Assembly (NCBI RefSeq): GCF_013371495.1
Contig: NZ_JABWTA010000001.1
Span: 868,001-932,000 of the forward strand
From: Altererythrobacter lutimaris
Lineage (GTDB): Bacteria > Pseudomonadota > Alphaproteobacteria > Sphingomonadales > Sphingomonadaceae
Reading direction: 5' to 3'
DNA: 64,000 nucleotides
A program made the position numbers and the translations under genes. The notes beneath the pieces were generated by a model. The model saw nothing but the letters and a program-made list of their open reading frames with translations, had not been told where the DNA came from and did not search any database. Positions 19,111-27,369 of the stretch are shown one piece after another; positions within the stretch are counted from its first letter, which is position 1, and each line of letters begins with the position of its first letter.

Positions 19111-19794
19111 CTAAACAGGCCGCTGAATAACCTCGTAAGTGATCGTCACCGTCTCGCTCGCGCATTGCGAGACTTGCACATCGCCGAGCCTTACTTCCTC
19201 GCCGCCATCTTCGCCGATCAGCACATGGGAGAAGCGCTGCCCGACGCGGCAGCCTGGCAGGCTCGCAGCGATCTGGACTGTGCCCGGCCCACTGCGATCC
19301 TTCGGAGGCGTGTAGCTGACGGTATCGACATATTTGACCATTACCAGGTCGCCGACCTTGGCCTTCCCTCCGCCGCTTCCCCCGGCGCTGGTTGTCGCCG
19401 TGCTCGCCCGCATCCGCTGTGAGCTCGCCTTCTCATCATCCTTCGCCAAAGTGACCGCCTTGTGCTGGCGTTTTCCCGTGGCGCGGCCCGTTGCCGCATC
19501 GCGCGTGCCTTCGCGGATGCTTTCCGGAGCCATCCAGCGCACGGGCGCGACTGTCTTGCTGCCCTTCGCGTCTGAGACCGTCGCGTCTTCGAGCCGTATC
19601 GTGTAGTAATGCTGCTCTGTGCCGGACGCAGCTTCGCCCTTCGCTGTGAAGCCGATGTCCTCGGTCTCAACCCCGTCTCCGGCCGGCTTGCTCTCCCCGT
19701 CGATATCGGGGATTTTGAGATAGCCTGCCGCGCTCGCCGGAACCGCCAACGCCATCGCGGCAGCACTCGCTGCCCATATCTTCACCCACGCCAT
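19111..19794 (-). CDS. Secreted protein with Hcp-like N-terminal motif
   Basis: I do not recognise this family with certainty. The ATG at 19794 lies behind a gggaga box and opens a signal peptide (IWAASAAAMALAVPASA). Directly after the cleavage region comes GYLKIPDIDGESKP, the wording seen at the start of type VI secretion tube protein Hcp and of secreted Hcp-fold proteins. A beta-rich stretch (HYYTIRLEDATV), a Thr/Ala/Gly-rich linker and a second domain (KVGDLVMVKYVDTVSYTPPK, GCRVGQRFSHVLI, a late Cys) follow. No other type VI genes are near. A Sec signal on an Hcp-like protein argues against a cytosolic T6SS role. Confidence 0.5.
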   Translation of the reverse strand: MAWVKIWAASAAAMALAVPASAAGYLKIPDIDGESKPAGDGVETEDIGFTAKGEAASGTEQHYYTIRLEDATVSDAKGSKTVAPVRWMAPESIREGTRDAATGRATGKRQHKAVTLAKDDEKASSQRMRASTATTSAGGSGGGKAKVGDLVMVKYVDTVSYTPPKDRSGPGTVQIAASLPGCRVGQRFSHVLIGEDGGEEVRLGDVQVSQCASETVTITYEVIQRPV

Positions 19795-19960
19795 GTCCGT
19801 TCTCCCAAATTCGTCTTGCAAGGAGGATCCTCGCACGCGACCCGGACCATTTTGTGGCGAGCACTCTATTCAGAAAACCTCAACCCAAGCCGAATGGAGT
19901 GTTGTTTCGGTCCCTGGGTACGGCAGTCAGCGCACGACCGTGCCTTCTCCGACTGGCCAA

Positions 19961-20038
19961 GCCACCCGCTCCCTCCACCCTTCCACCCGGATAGTGTCCC
20001 GGTAGGCTCCGGGTGGAAGGGTGGAGGGAGCGGGTGGC
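19961..20038. repeat. Perfect 31-bp inverted repeat with 16-base spacer
   Basis: Arms 19961-19991 and 20008-20038 are exact reverse complements over 31 bases, rich in C on one strand and G on the other. The spacer 19992-20007 is not palindromic. There is no U-tract on either side, so a simple terminator is unlikely. It sits in the 329-base gene-free gap between the Hcp-like gene and the terminase-like gene. The rest of that gap shows nothing further. Confidence 0.9.
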
Positions 20039-20123
20039 AACGGTCCTCAATCCTGCACATGTTGGATACGCATGTTACACAGTCCTAGGGACAAAACGCG
20101 CATCCGGTGCTGAGCATACCTTT

Positions 20124-20846
20124 TCACCACGCCTCATAGTCCCAATCCGCCGGAGGGCCGATCAGCCACCACTCATCCTCGCCCGCTTCAAACGCGAGCA
20201 ATTGGTCAGAGCGCAAATCATCGACGCCGTAATCCTCCACCGCAAGCTCCTCGAGCGTCGGAGAGTCCGCAGGCCGCGCCCGCTCCATCCGCGCACACCG
20301 CTCTTCGCAAGAGAGGTTCTCCACGTCCTCCTGTGGCGGAGCATCCCCGCCCTCACCCGCATCAATCTCGCCCGCAATGTCCTCGTCCGAAGACCCCGCG
20401 CGCGCTTCACCAAGCTCCGGCGGCAAAGTCCCGTGCGCTTCGAAATGCGCGAGCACGCTGTCAAAGTCCGCCGCGGCCTCTGCCAGATTGCGATCCTCGG
20501 CCTTGGCATCGAGCCGCGCCAGATGCGCGAGCAGCAGCCGGGCATCGTAGCGGGTGCGGGTCGCAACCTCCTCGCCGTGGTAAAAGACAGTCTCCTCCAC
20601 CCCGTTGAGGGCCCGGTCCGCCAGCACTTCTTCGGCATGCGCGCGCGCGACGACAAGCGCCGCTTCCCACCCGGAGGCAAAGTGCGGGCACTGCCGCCGC
20701 CAGCGGTATGCGGTCATGGGGGTGATAGCGATCGCGCGGCACGCCGAGCGGACATTGCCGGTGAGCGAAAGCCGCTCGAGGAAGCGTGCTTTCTTCTGGG
20801 AATTGTCTCGGGTCTGGTCGAGAGGGACTGGGACGAGGTGTGTCAT
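20124..20846 (-). CDS. Terminase-small-subunit-like HTH protein
   Basis: The 240-residue protein starts with a helix-turn-helix region: KARFLERLSLTGNVRSACRAIAITPMTAYRWRRQ. This pattern is typical of phage terminase small subunits and related chromosomal proteins. The next part (ARAHAEEVLADRALNGVEETVFYHGEEVATRTRYDARLL read in pieces) also resembles that group. The second half is acidic and low in order, ending WWLIGPPADWDYEAW. No large terminase subunit, portal or capsid gene is present, so it is not part of an intact prophage. Its role is unknown; DNA binding is inferred from the N-terminus. Confidence 0.6.
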   Translation of the reverse strand: MTHLVPVPLDQTRDNSQKKARFLERLSLTGNVRSACRAIAITPMTAYRWRRQCPHFASGWEAALVVARAHAEEVLADRALNGVEETVFYHGEEVATRTRYDARLLLAHLARLDAKAEDRNLAEAAADFDSVLAHFEAHGTLPPELGEARAGSSDEDIAGEIDAGEGGDAPPQEDVENLSCEERCARMERARPADSPTLEELAVEDYGVDDLRSDQLLAFEAGEDEWWLIGPPADWDYEAW

Positions 20847-20878
20847 GCTGCACCTCCGTTGCTGGCTGGAGATGCAAC

Positions 20879-20980
20879 GGCGAGCGACCAGCGAGCCGCA
20901 AGGGCGAGCGACCAGCGAGCCGCAAGGGCGACTGCCCGCCCGAGCTTTTGCGAGGAAGCCAAGCGGCGCGGATGCGCCGC
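20879..20980. repeat. Tandem 24-bp unit, interspersed-repeat copy and hairpin
   Basis: A 24-bp unit occurs twice head to tail (20879-20902 and 20903-20926). The second unit with the next 12 bases (20903-20938) recurs inverted at 23564-23599 with one mismatch in 36. A perfect 7-bp hairpin (20963-20969 with 20974-20980) follows. The rest of the 382-base gap up to the NACHT gene is AT-rich and holds a 6-bp hairpin (21026-21031 with 21041-21046). I see no gene there; it should contain the NACHT promoter. Confidence 0.85.
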
Positions 20981-21228
20981 GCCCGGCGCTTGAGGGTCAA
21001 AACAAATAGATTGGGTCATGTTCGGCTCCGGTCAAAAAGGAGCCAAGCCATCTATACCTGTTGGGGAGTGTAGGACAGCAGGCAAGCTAGCCAGATATTT
21101 ATTCCCAAACAGATACAGGGACTCAATATCTAACGATCCGAACGATTAACATCATTTAAGGGCTGGACTCACAAACGAAAGTACCGCCAAAAACAAGCTA
21201 CGTTTGAGAAAGTCTATTGGGGGAAATA

Positions 21229-23061
21229 ATGCCAGCAGGTGAAGCCGCTGCAACCGCTGTCGCAAAAGAGCTAATTGAAGCGACCGGTTCCAAAATTCTC
21301 GATCCCATAAGTAAAAAAGTCTCACGAGAAATAGCGAAGCTACGTGTGCACTATACCGACACTTTCCAAGAGCATCTCGCAAGCAGCTTGTTTCGCGCTA
21401 CATATGTAAAAACCGTAGTTTCAAAAGATCGGGCAGTTAGGCTCCGCGATATTTATGTTACGCTATTCCTAAGCCAAGAGGACAACGGCCAATTCTCAGA
21501 CGATCAGCTTGATCCAACACTAAATGTCGGGTGTCGCTACATCATTTCCGGTACAGGCGGCGCGGGCAAAACGATCCTCATGAAACACTTGCTTCTACGT
21601 TGCAGTGAGAAGGCTGACGGAAAGATCCCGCTTTTTATTGAGCTTCGAAATCTTGAGTTCGCGAAGAAGCGAAAGTTCCCAGAGATCATCCTGGCTGGAA
21701 TCTGCGAGGATTGCGACGAAGAATCAATCGAACTGTTCCTTGCAGGGCTCGAGGAAGGCTTGTTCACACTTTTCTTTGACGGCTTTGACGAAATCAATCC
21801 AGAATTCACTGACCAAGCGACCAAAATGATCGCAGCGTTCTCTCGAAAGTACAAGAAGTGCTCAGTTGTGATGTCTACTCGACCGGGTACAGGCATTCAC
21901 TCGTTGGTGAATTTTGACGTCTTTCACGTTTTACCACTTAGCAAGGACCAAGCTATTGAACTTATCGACAAGACAAAGTTCGATGAAGTTTCAAAAGCAA
22001 AATTTCGGACAGCATTGCAACAAGACTTGTATGACAAACATCAGACAATGATGTCCATCCCGATCTTGATCGTCATGATGTTACTGACTTTCCGCAGCTA
22101 TGGCGAAATACCTGATCGCATGACAGTCTTCTACAGTCAGGCCTTTGACACTCTCTACTCAATCCACGATGCGGAAGGCAAAGAATCCTATAAAAGGGTC
22201 CACGATTCTGGTTTACCTCCTGATCTTTTCCGACGTGTATTGAACGCATTCTGTTATAGTTCGCTTTGTAAGTACGAGATCGAATTCGATCGAGACTCGC
22301 TGAATTTTTATGTCGAAAAAGGCATCAAGATTGCTCAGGCTCCCTGCAAGACTGCAGATTATATCTCCGACCTAATCAAAAACGTTTGCATCCTGCAACC
22401 GGATGGGACTTCGTACATTTTTGTACATCGCTCTTTTCAGGAATTCTTTGCGGCTTCGTTTTTGTCACGGTATTCTGGCAAGCAACTGTTTAAGGCATAC
22501 GATCAACTAATCTCGGTTTGCGGACCAGACATCATCCGAATGTTGGCTGAGATCGACCGCGCAAAGTTCGAACGGCAGTGGGTCTTGCCGAAACTCGAAA
22601 AGTTTGCGGAAGACCTATTAAGGTTTAAAGATAAAGGTGCAGTTGAGCAGGCTTCTGCTCTCGCCAAAAGGTTGATTGTCCGCGGAGAAAGCCCTCATCT
22701 GATGCCAGGCCTGAGCCGTTCATCTTTGAGCAGCGATGGGATGATGTTGGCATACGCCACGACAGACGAGATTCATCCTACGAAAGTGATACGTCAGATT
22801 GAGTTTGGGAAAACTGCAACTCAAAGAATCGAAGCGATGAGACCACGTTCCGCTCAATCAGCAGCCGGCCGTGCGCTTCAAGAGCGAAGAGGCAGGACAA
22901 TTGCCCAGCTTACCATGACCGAAGAGAATAAGTTGATCATGGAGGATTCGAATTTTTCAGAGCTCTTCGCACGTTACATTGATTATGTTGAATCTGTGCG
23001 AACGGAGGTCAGACAAAGAGTTGAAAACGATGTGGTTATTGAGGACATTATTTTCGAGTAG
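21229..23061 (+). CDS. NACHT-domain STAND NTPase, probable phage-defence protein
   Basis: A 610-residue protein with a complete NACHT module. Walker A is GTGGAGKT at residues 108-115 and Walker B is LFFDGFDE at 181-188, with the Asp-Gly-x-Asp-Glu form typical of NACHT. The sensor STRPG follows at 216-220, then SIPILIVMMLLTF near 276-288, and the winged-helix signature FVHRSFQEFFAA at 398-409. The first 100 residues include YVKTVVSKDRAVRLRDIYV, the short N-terminal motif seen before NACHT in bacterial proteins. The C-terminal 130 residues show no leucine-rich repeats and no effector fold I recognise. The ATG at 21229 lies behind a gggggaa box; a TTG at 21217 is less likely. Bacterial NACHT proteins are known to protect against phages. 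The gene is clearly AT-richer than its neighbours (22 and 23 G+C in two sampled 60-base lines, against 40 in a uvrA line) and lies between inverted repeat copies, which points to transfer. Confidence 0.88.
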   Translation: MPAGEAAATAVAKELIEATGSKILDPISKKVSREIAKLRVHYTDTFQEHLASSLFRATYVKTVVSKDRAVRLRDIYVTLFLSQEDNGQFSDDQLDPTLNVGCRYIISGTGGAGKTILMKHLLLRCSEKADGKIPLFIELRNLEFAKKRKFPEIILAGICEDCDEESIELFLAGLEEGLFTLFFDGFDEINPEFTDQATKMIAAFSRKYKKCSVVMSTRPGTGIHSLVNFDVFHVLPLSKDQAIELIDKTKFDEVSKAKFRTALQQDLYDKHQTMMSIPILIVMMLLTFRSYGEIPDRMTVFYSQAFDTLYSIHDAEGKESYKRVHDSGLPPDLFRRVLNAFCYSSLCKYEIEFDRDSLNFYVEKGIKIAQAPCKTADYISDLIKNVCILQPDGTSYIFVHRSFQEFFAASFLSRYSGKQLFKAYDQLISVCGPDIIRMLAEIDRAKFERQWVLPKLEKFAEDLLRFKDKGAVEQASALAKRLIVRGESPHLMPGLSRSSLSSDGMMLAYATTDEIHPTKVIRQIEFGKTATQRIEAMRPRSAQSAAGRALQERRGRTIAQLTMTEENKLIMEDSNFSELFARYIDYVESVRTEVRQRVENDVVIEDIIFE

Positions 23062-23082
23062 CGCGCAAGCTCCCTCACCCCC

Positions 23083-23379
23083 TCACCGATAGACCATCAC
23101 GCAGGCTTGCGTGATCTCCTGCATTTCCTCGCGTTTTGAGCCGAACGCATCGCCGAGCGATATGCCGCGCTCGTCAAATTCGTATTTCATGCAGCCGCAG
23201 ATTTCCTCTGCGCGGTGAGCCACTTCCTCCGGGAACTGCGCGCGGGCCGAGCATTGCGCGACAAAGTCCTCCGCCATGCGCGTCGCGGCCTCGGCCATGA
23301 TTTCATCCTTATTGACCCACGAAAACGCGATCACGAAGGCAATGATGCCGGTCACGACAAGGACGATGGCTTTGAGCAT
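23083..23379 (-). CDS. Small membrane-anchored protein with cysteines
   Basis: A 98-residue protein that I do not recognise. The ATG at 23379 has an AAAGGAG box seven bases upstream. One N-terminal hydrophobic segment (LKAIVLVVTGIIAFVIAFSW) acts as anchor or signal. The rest is charged, with four cysteines (FVAQCSAR, EICGCMKYEF, TQACVMVYR) that could form disulphides outside the cytoplasm. It converges on the NACHT gene, with 21 bases between the stops. Its base composition is like the core genome, unlike the NACHT gene. Confidence 0.65.
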   Translation of the reverse strand: MLKAIVLVVTGIIAFVIAFSWVNKDEIMAEAATRMAEDFVAQCSARAQFPEEVAHRAEEICGCMKYEFDERGISLGDAFGSKREEMQEITQACVMVYR

Positions 23380-23501
23380 GGTATTCTCCTTTCCCCCTAC
23401 CGCTACGCTGCTTGAGGGGGTTCTCCTTTGTCGCAGGGGTAGCACAGGGCGGTTAAGGAGTTTTTTTGTTTTTGCCTCAAGCGCCGAGTTGTTTGTTTCA
23501 T

Positions 23502-23662
23502 GCACCCACATCCGTGGGTGCGATTTCCTCGCTTCCGGGCAGGCAAGCTGCCCTCGCTGCGGACGGGCAGTCGCCCTTGCGGCTCGCTAGTCGCTCGCCG
23601 TGCTCCGCCACCAAGCCAGTGGTTTAGCGCCAAGACGCTTGGCTCATCGTCGCTGGCTTGGT
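23502..23662. repeat. Extragenic repeat cluster with hairpins
   Basis: This gene-free stretch holds several perfect inverted repeats: 23502-23509 with 23514-23521 (8 bp, ATCC loop), 23537-23542 with 23548-23553 (6 bp), and 23610-23619 with 23653-23662 (10 bp, enclosing a 6-bp one). Bases 23564-23599 are the inverted copy of the repeat at 20903-20938, 35 of 36 identical. No coding frame is convincing. It marks the right border of the NACHT-containing segment. Confidence 0.85.
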
Positions 23663-23732
23663 CACGGCAGTCAGCGCAATTTTTGCTTAGCTTCAAGCGC
23701 CAGCGCTCACATCCGTTCGCTCGGCTTCCGGC

Positions 23733-24242
23733 CTATGGGTTCTTCCAATCAAACAACCGCATTTGCTGTGCGGCAAAGCTGAACAGCGCGGTGCCAGTCA
23801 TCAGGAAAGCAAGAATCACCGCCGTCACAGCATTGCCAGCCGGAGCATAACCCAGCGCGCCAGCGAGGAAGAAACCCCCAGCGCCCCATCCCGTGATGCC
23901 GGAGACGACATTGTGGACCATGCCCACTTCCTTGATCTCCGCCCATGTCATGCGGAGGAAAAACCAATAGATTACAATTCCTATCGCAACGGTGGCGATC
24001 ACACCGCTGAGGTGGAAGGCGAACAGTGCCGTTTCCTCGCTGGCGCCATAAGCGATGGCCGCTATCGGAATGAAGGGCATCACCATCAACGGGAACGCGG
24101 TGATGAGCAAGGCGCGGCTGTGCATGCGGTCTGCCTTGCTGGTTTCCTTTCCGCTCATCACGAAGGTTAGGAAGATCGTGACGAAACCGATCAGAACGAC
24201 GGAGATCTCCGCCGTGGTACGGAAAAACGCTTCGAGTGCCAT
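23733..24242 (-). CDS. Four-helix membrane protein of unknown function
   Basis: A 169-residue protein with four hydrophobic segments: AEISVVLIGFVTIFLTFVM, ALLITAFPLMVMPFIPIAAI, LSGVIATVAIGIVIYWFF, and a C-terminal one around NAVTAVILAFLMTGTALFSF. It starts with MALEAFFRTTAEI at 24242; two upstream ATGs add only six residues. No known motif was seen. The layout suits a small inner-membrane protein. It lies downstream of the uvrA end on the same strand. Confidence 0.65.
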   Translation of the reverse strand: MALEAFFRTTAEISVVLIGFVTIFLTFVMSGKETSKADRMHSRALLITAFPLMVMPFIPIAAIAYGASEETALFAFHLSGVIATVAIGIVIYWFFLRMTWAEIKEVGMVHNVVSGITGWGAGGFFLAGALGYAPAGNAVTAVILAFLMTGTALFSFAAQQMRLFDWKNP

Positions 24243-24268
24243 GTGGTGCCCCTTCCCCAAGGGCGTTC

Positions 24269-24340
24269 TTATTCCGCAGGCTCGTACGCCTTGTCCAGCA
24301 TCGATTGCAAATACTGTCCGGTGAAGCTGCGTGGCTCGCT
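24269..24340 (-). pseudogene. Detached second copy of the uvrA 3' end
   Basis: On the minus strand, 23 codons plus a stop read SEPRSFTGQYLQSMLDKAY and then EPAE. The true UvrA tail ends [19 protein letters not shown] and then REAAE. The two tails are clearly related but differ at several residues. The copy lies 109 bases downstream of the uvrA stop in a different frame, so it cannot be translated as part of uvrA. An extragenic palindrome separates the two. It looks like the left-over end of an earlier or homologous uvrA. Confidence 0.65.
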
Positions 24341-24345
24341 CGCCA

Positions 24346-24363
24346 TCCCCGCTTTCGCGGGGA
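24346..24363. repeat. REP-like extragenic palindrome
   Basis: A perfect 7-bp stem (24346-24352 with 24357-24363) has a TTTC loop. The CCCCGC-TTTC-GCGGGG form is common as a dispersed palindrome in sphingomonad genomes (from general knowledge). It sits exactly between the two versions of the uvrA end. Confidence 0.7.
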
Positions 24364-24377
24364 CAGGCTTCGGTCGC

Positions 24378-27305
24378 CTATTCAGCTGCTTCTCTGGTCG
24401 CACGGTCCAACATGGGCTTGAGGTACGCACCAGTGAATGAGCGAGGCTCTCCCGCAACCTCCTCCGGCGTACCCGCTGCAACAACCTCACCTCCGCGAAC
24501 GCCGCCTTCCGGACCCAGGTCTAGGATCCAGTCCGCGGTCTTGATCACATCAAGATTGTGCTCGATCACCACCACCGAGTTGCCCTGTTCGACGAGCCTG
24601 TGCAGCACTTCGAGGAGCTTGCGAACATCCTCGAAATGGAGCCCCGTGGTCGGCTCATCAAGGATGTAGAGCGTCTGCCCGGTGCTGCGTTTCGACAGCT
24701 CCTTCGCGAGCTTCACCCGCTGCGCCTCGCCCCCTGACAGCGTCGTCGCCTGCTGGCCGACCTTGACATAGCCCAGCCCAACCTCGTTCAGCATATGCAT
24801 CTTGTCACGAATGGGGGGCACGGCCTTGAAGAATTCCTCCGCATCCTCGATCGTCATGTCGAGCACGTCAGCGATGGAGTGGCCCTTGAACTTCACTTCC
24901 AGCGTTTCGCGGTTGTAGCGTTTGCCGCCGCATTCCTCGCAGGTGACGTAGACGTCGGGCAGGAAGTGCATTTCGATCTTGATGAGGCCGTCGCCGGTGC
25001 ACGCCTCGCAGCGCCCGCCCTTGACGTTGAAGCTGAAGCGGCCCGGCTTGTAGCCGCGCGCTTGCGCTTCAGGCAGGCCGGCAAACCAGTCACGGATATT
25101 GGTGAAGGCGCCGGTATAGGTCGCGGGGTTGGAGCGCGGCGTGCGGCCAATGGGCGACTGGTCGATCTCGATCACCTTGTCGCAGAACTCCAGTCCTTCA
25201 ACCTTGTCATGCGCGCCTGCGATGACGCGCGCGCCATTGAGGGACCGGGCGGCGGCGGCGTAGAGCGTGTCGATGGTGAAGGAGGACTTGCCCGAGCCGC
25301 TCACACCGGTGATGCAAGTAAATGTGCCAAGCGGGATGCTCGCGGTCACGTCCTTGAGGTTGTTCGCCTTCGCGCCGTGTACGGTCAGGTCATGCCCGTT
25401 GCCCTTGCGGCGGGTTTGCGGAACCGCGATTTCCTTGCGGCCTGTGAGGTAGTCAGCGGTGAGCGACTTGCGCGATTTCATGATCTGCTTGAGCGTACCC
25501 TGCGCGACGACTTCACCGCCGCGCACGCCCGCGCCCGGGCCAAGGTCCACGATATGGTCCGCCTGCCGGATCGCATCCTCGTCATGCTCGACCACGATCA
25601 CGGTGTTGCCGAGATCGCGCAGGCGCTTCAATGTCTCAAGCAGCCGGTCATTGTCGCGCTGGTGCAGGCCAATGCTGGGCTCGTCGAGCACGTAAAGCAC
25701 GCCGCTAAGGCCCGATCCGATCTGACTGGCGAGCCGGATGCGCTGGCTCTCCCCGCCCGACAGCGTGCCGGACGTGCGATCCAGGTTCAGGTAATCCAGC
25801 CCGACATTGTCGAGGAAGCCCAGCCGCTCGTTGATCTCCTTGAGGATGGCGCGCGCGATCTGCGACTGCTGCTCTGTAAGCTTGTCATCAAGCGCCAGAA
25901 ACCAGTCCTTTGCATCCGACACGCTCATCTTGACCGGCTCTGCGATGTCCGTGCTGGCAACCTTCACTGCAAGCGCTTTCTCGTTCAAGCGCTTGCCACC
26001 GCAAGTCTCGCAAGGCTGCGCGGTCTGGAACTTGGAGAGCTCCTCCTGCATCCAGCTGCTTTCGGTTTGCAGCATGCGGCGGTTCAAGTTCCCGATCACG
26101 CCTTCAAACGGCTTGCGCACGGTGTATTCCTTGCGCCCATCCTTGAAGGTCAGCTCGACCGGCATGCCGCCCGTGCCGTGGAGGATAATCATCCGCTGGT
26201 CAGGCTCAAGTTCGTTCCACGGCGTGGTAATGTCAAAGTCATACGCCTTCGCAAGGCTGGTCAGCACTTGCATGTAATAGGGCGAAGGCGGGTTCGATTT
26301 GGCCCACGGAGCGATGGCGCCTTGCTTCAAAGTCAAAGCTTCGTTGGGAACGACAAGCTGCTCGTCGAACAGCTGCTTCTCGCCAATACCGTCGCATGTC
26401 GGGCAAGCCCCTTGCGGCGCGTTGAAGGAGAACAGGCGCGGTTCGATCTCTTCGATGGTGAAGCCGGACACAGGGCAAGCGAATTTCTCGCTGAATACAA
26501 TGCGATTTGCGGGTAATCCCGCGCCTTTCATCGCGCCGCCCCTGGAATTGGCGCTGTCCGCCTCGTCCTCGCGGCCCGGTACAACGCCGTCCGCAAGGTC
26601 CACATAAGCAAGCCCTTCGGCAAGCTTCAAGGCGGTCTCAAACGAGTCCGCCAGCCGCGTCTCCAGCCCTTCCTTTACGGCAAGCCGGTCCACCACAACT
26701 TCAATGTCATGCTTGAACTTCTTGTCGAGCGCAGGCGCTTCTTCAATCGGGTAGAGCTCGCCATCAATCCGCACACGCGTGAAGCCTGCCTTCTGCCATT
26801 CGGCGAGCTCCTTGCGGTATTCGCCCTTGCGGCCGCGCACGACCGGCGCGAGCAAATAAAGCCGCGTTCCTTCCGGCAGAGCCATCACCCGGTCGACCAT
26901 CTGGCTAACGGTCTGCGCGCTGATCGGCTCACCGGTGGCGGGGGAATACGGCACCCCCACCCTCGCCCATAACAGCCGCATATAATCGTAGATTTCAGTG
27001 ACTGTGGCGACCGTCGAGCGCGGATTGCGCGAAGTCGTCTTCTGCTCGATCGAGATCGCAGGCGAGAGCCCGTCAATATGCTCGACATCGGGTTTCTGCA
27101 TCATTTCGAGGAACTGGCGCGCATAGGCGCTCAGGCTCTCGACATAGCGCCGCTGGCCCTCGGCATAGATCGTATCGAAAGCGAGCGAGCTTTTGCCCGA
27201 ACCCGAAAGACCGGTAACAACGATCAGTGCATCGCGCGGCAGGTCTATATCGACCCCTTTGAGGTTATGCTCGCGCGCACCGCGTACGCTTATTTTTGTC
27301 AGCAT
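24378..27305 (-). CDS. uvrA: Excinuclease ABC subunit A
   Basis: UvrA finds bulky DNA lesions and loads UvrB in nucleotide excision repair. The 975-residue protein has two ABC ATPase modules: Walker [15 protein letters not shown] near residue 32 and [14 protein letters not shown] in the second half, with signature motifs [13 protein letters not shown] and [13 protein letters not shown]. Zinc-binding cysteine pairs are visible ([16 protein letters not shown] with CEECGGKR). Length and order are those of a complete UvrA. The final 24 residues duplicate a sequence found again downstream. A LexA-type box lies 50 bases upstream of the start, so SOS control is likely. Confidence 0.96.
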   Translation of the reverse strand: MLTKISVRGAREHNLKGVDIDLPRDALIVVTGLSGSGKSSLAFDTIYAEGQRRYVESLSAYARQFLEMMQKPDVEHIDGLSPAISIEQKTTSRNPRSTVATVTEIYDYMRLLWARVGVPYSPATGEPISAQTVSQMVDRVMALPEGTRLYLLAPVVRGRKGEYRKELAEWQKAGFTRVRIDGELYPIEEAPALDKKFKHDIEVVVDRLAVKEGLETRLADSFETALKLAEGLAYVDLADGVVPGREDEADSANSRGGAMKGAGLPANRIVFSEKFACPVSGFTIEEIEPRLFSFNAPQGACPTCDGIGEKQLFDEQLVVPNEALTLKQGAIAPWAKSNPPSPYYMQVLTSLAKAYDFDITTPWNELEPDQRMIILHGTGGMPVELTFKDGRKEYTVRKPFEGVIGNLNRRMLQTESSWMQEELSKFQTAQPCETCGGKRLNEKALAVKVASTDIAEPVKMSVSDAKDWFLALDDKLTEQQSQIARAILKEINERLGFLDNVGLDYLNLDRTSGTLSGGESQRIRLASQIGSGLSGVLYVLDEPSIGLHQRDNDRLLETLKRLRDLGNTVIVVEHDEDAIRQADHIVDLGPGAGVRGGEVVAQGTLKQIMKSRKSLTADYLTGRKEIAVPQTRRKGNGHDLTVHGAKANNLKDVTASIPLGTFTCITGVSGSGKSSFTIDTLYAAAARSLNGARVIAGAHDKVEGLEFCDKVIEIDQSPIGRTPRSNPATYTGAFTNIRDWFAGLPEAQARGYKPGRFSFNVKGGRCEACTGDGLIKIEMHFLPDVYVTCEECGGKRYNRETLEVKFKGHSIADVLDMTIEDAEEFFKAVPPIRDKMHMLNEVGLGYVKVGQQATTLSGGEAQRVKLAKELSKRSTGQTLYILDEPTTGLHFEDVRKLLEVLHRLVEQGNSVVVIEHNLDVIKTADWILDLGPEGGVRGGEVVAAGTPEEVAGEPRSFTGAYLKPMLDRATREAAE

Positions 27306-27354
27306 ACGGCAGGCCTATGCTTTAGAATTTTGGTCAAAGACATGGGTCGGCGGT

Positions 27355-27369
27355 GTTCCGGTAATGTTC
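27355..27369 (-). promoter_or_regulatory. LexA (SOS) box upstream of uvrA
   Basis: The plus strand reads GTTC, seven bases, GTTC, the exact alphaproteobacterial LexA site (GTTC-N7-GTTC; on the uvrA strand GAAC-N7-GAAC). It is centred about 57 bases before the uvrA ATG, where it would cover or adjoin the promoter. uvrA is a standard SOS gene, so the placement makes sense. Confidence 0.85.

Noticed and set aside
20124-23061. An intact prophage
   Set aside because: Apart from the terminase-like protein there are no structural, lysis, replication or integrase genes.
19920-23678. A 15-base direct repeat (19920-19934 and 23664-23678) as att sites around the NACHT region
   Set aside because: Repeats of this length are expected by chance in a 64-kb window, no integrase or tRNA is present, and the flanks of the two copies do not agree further.
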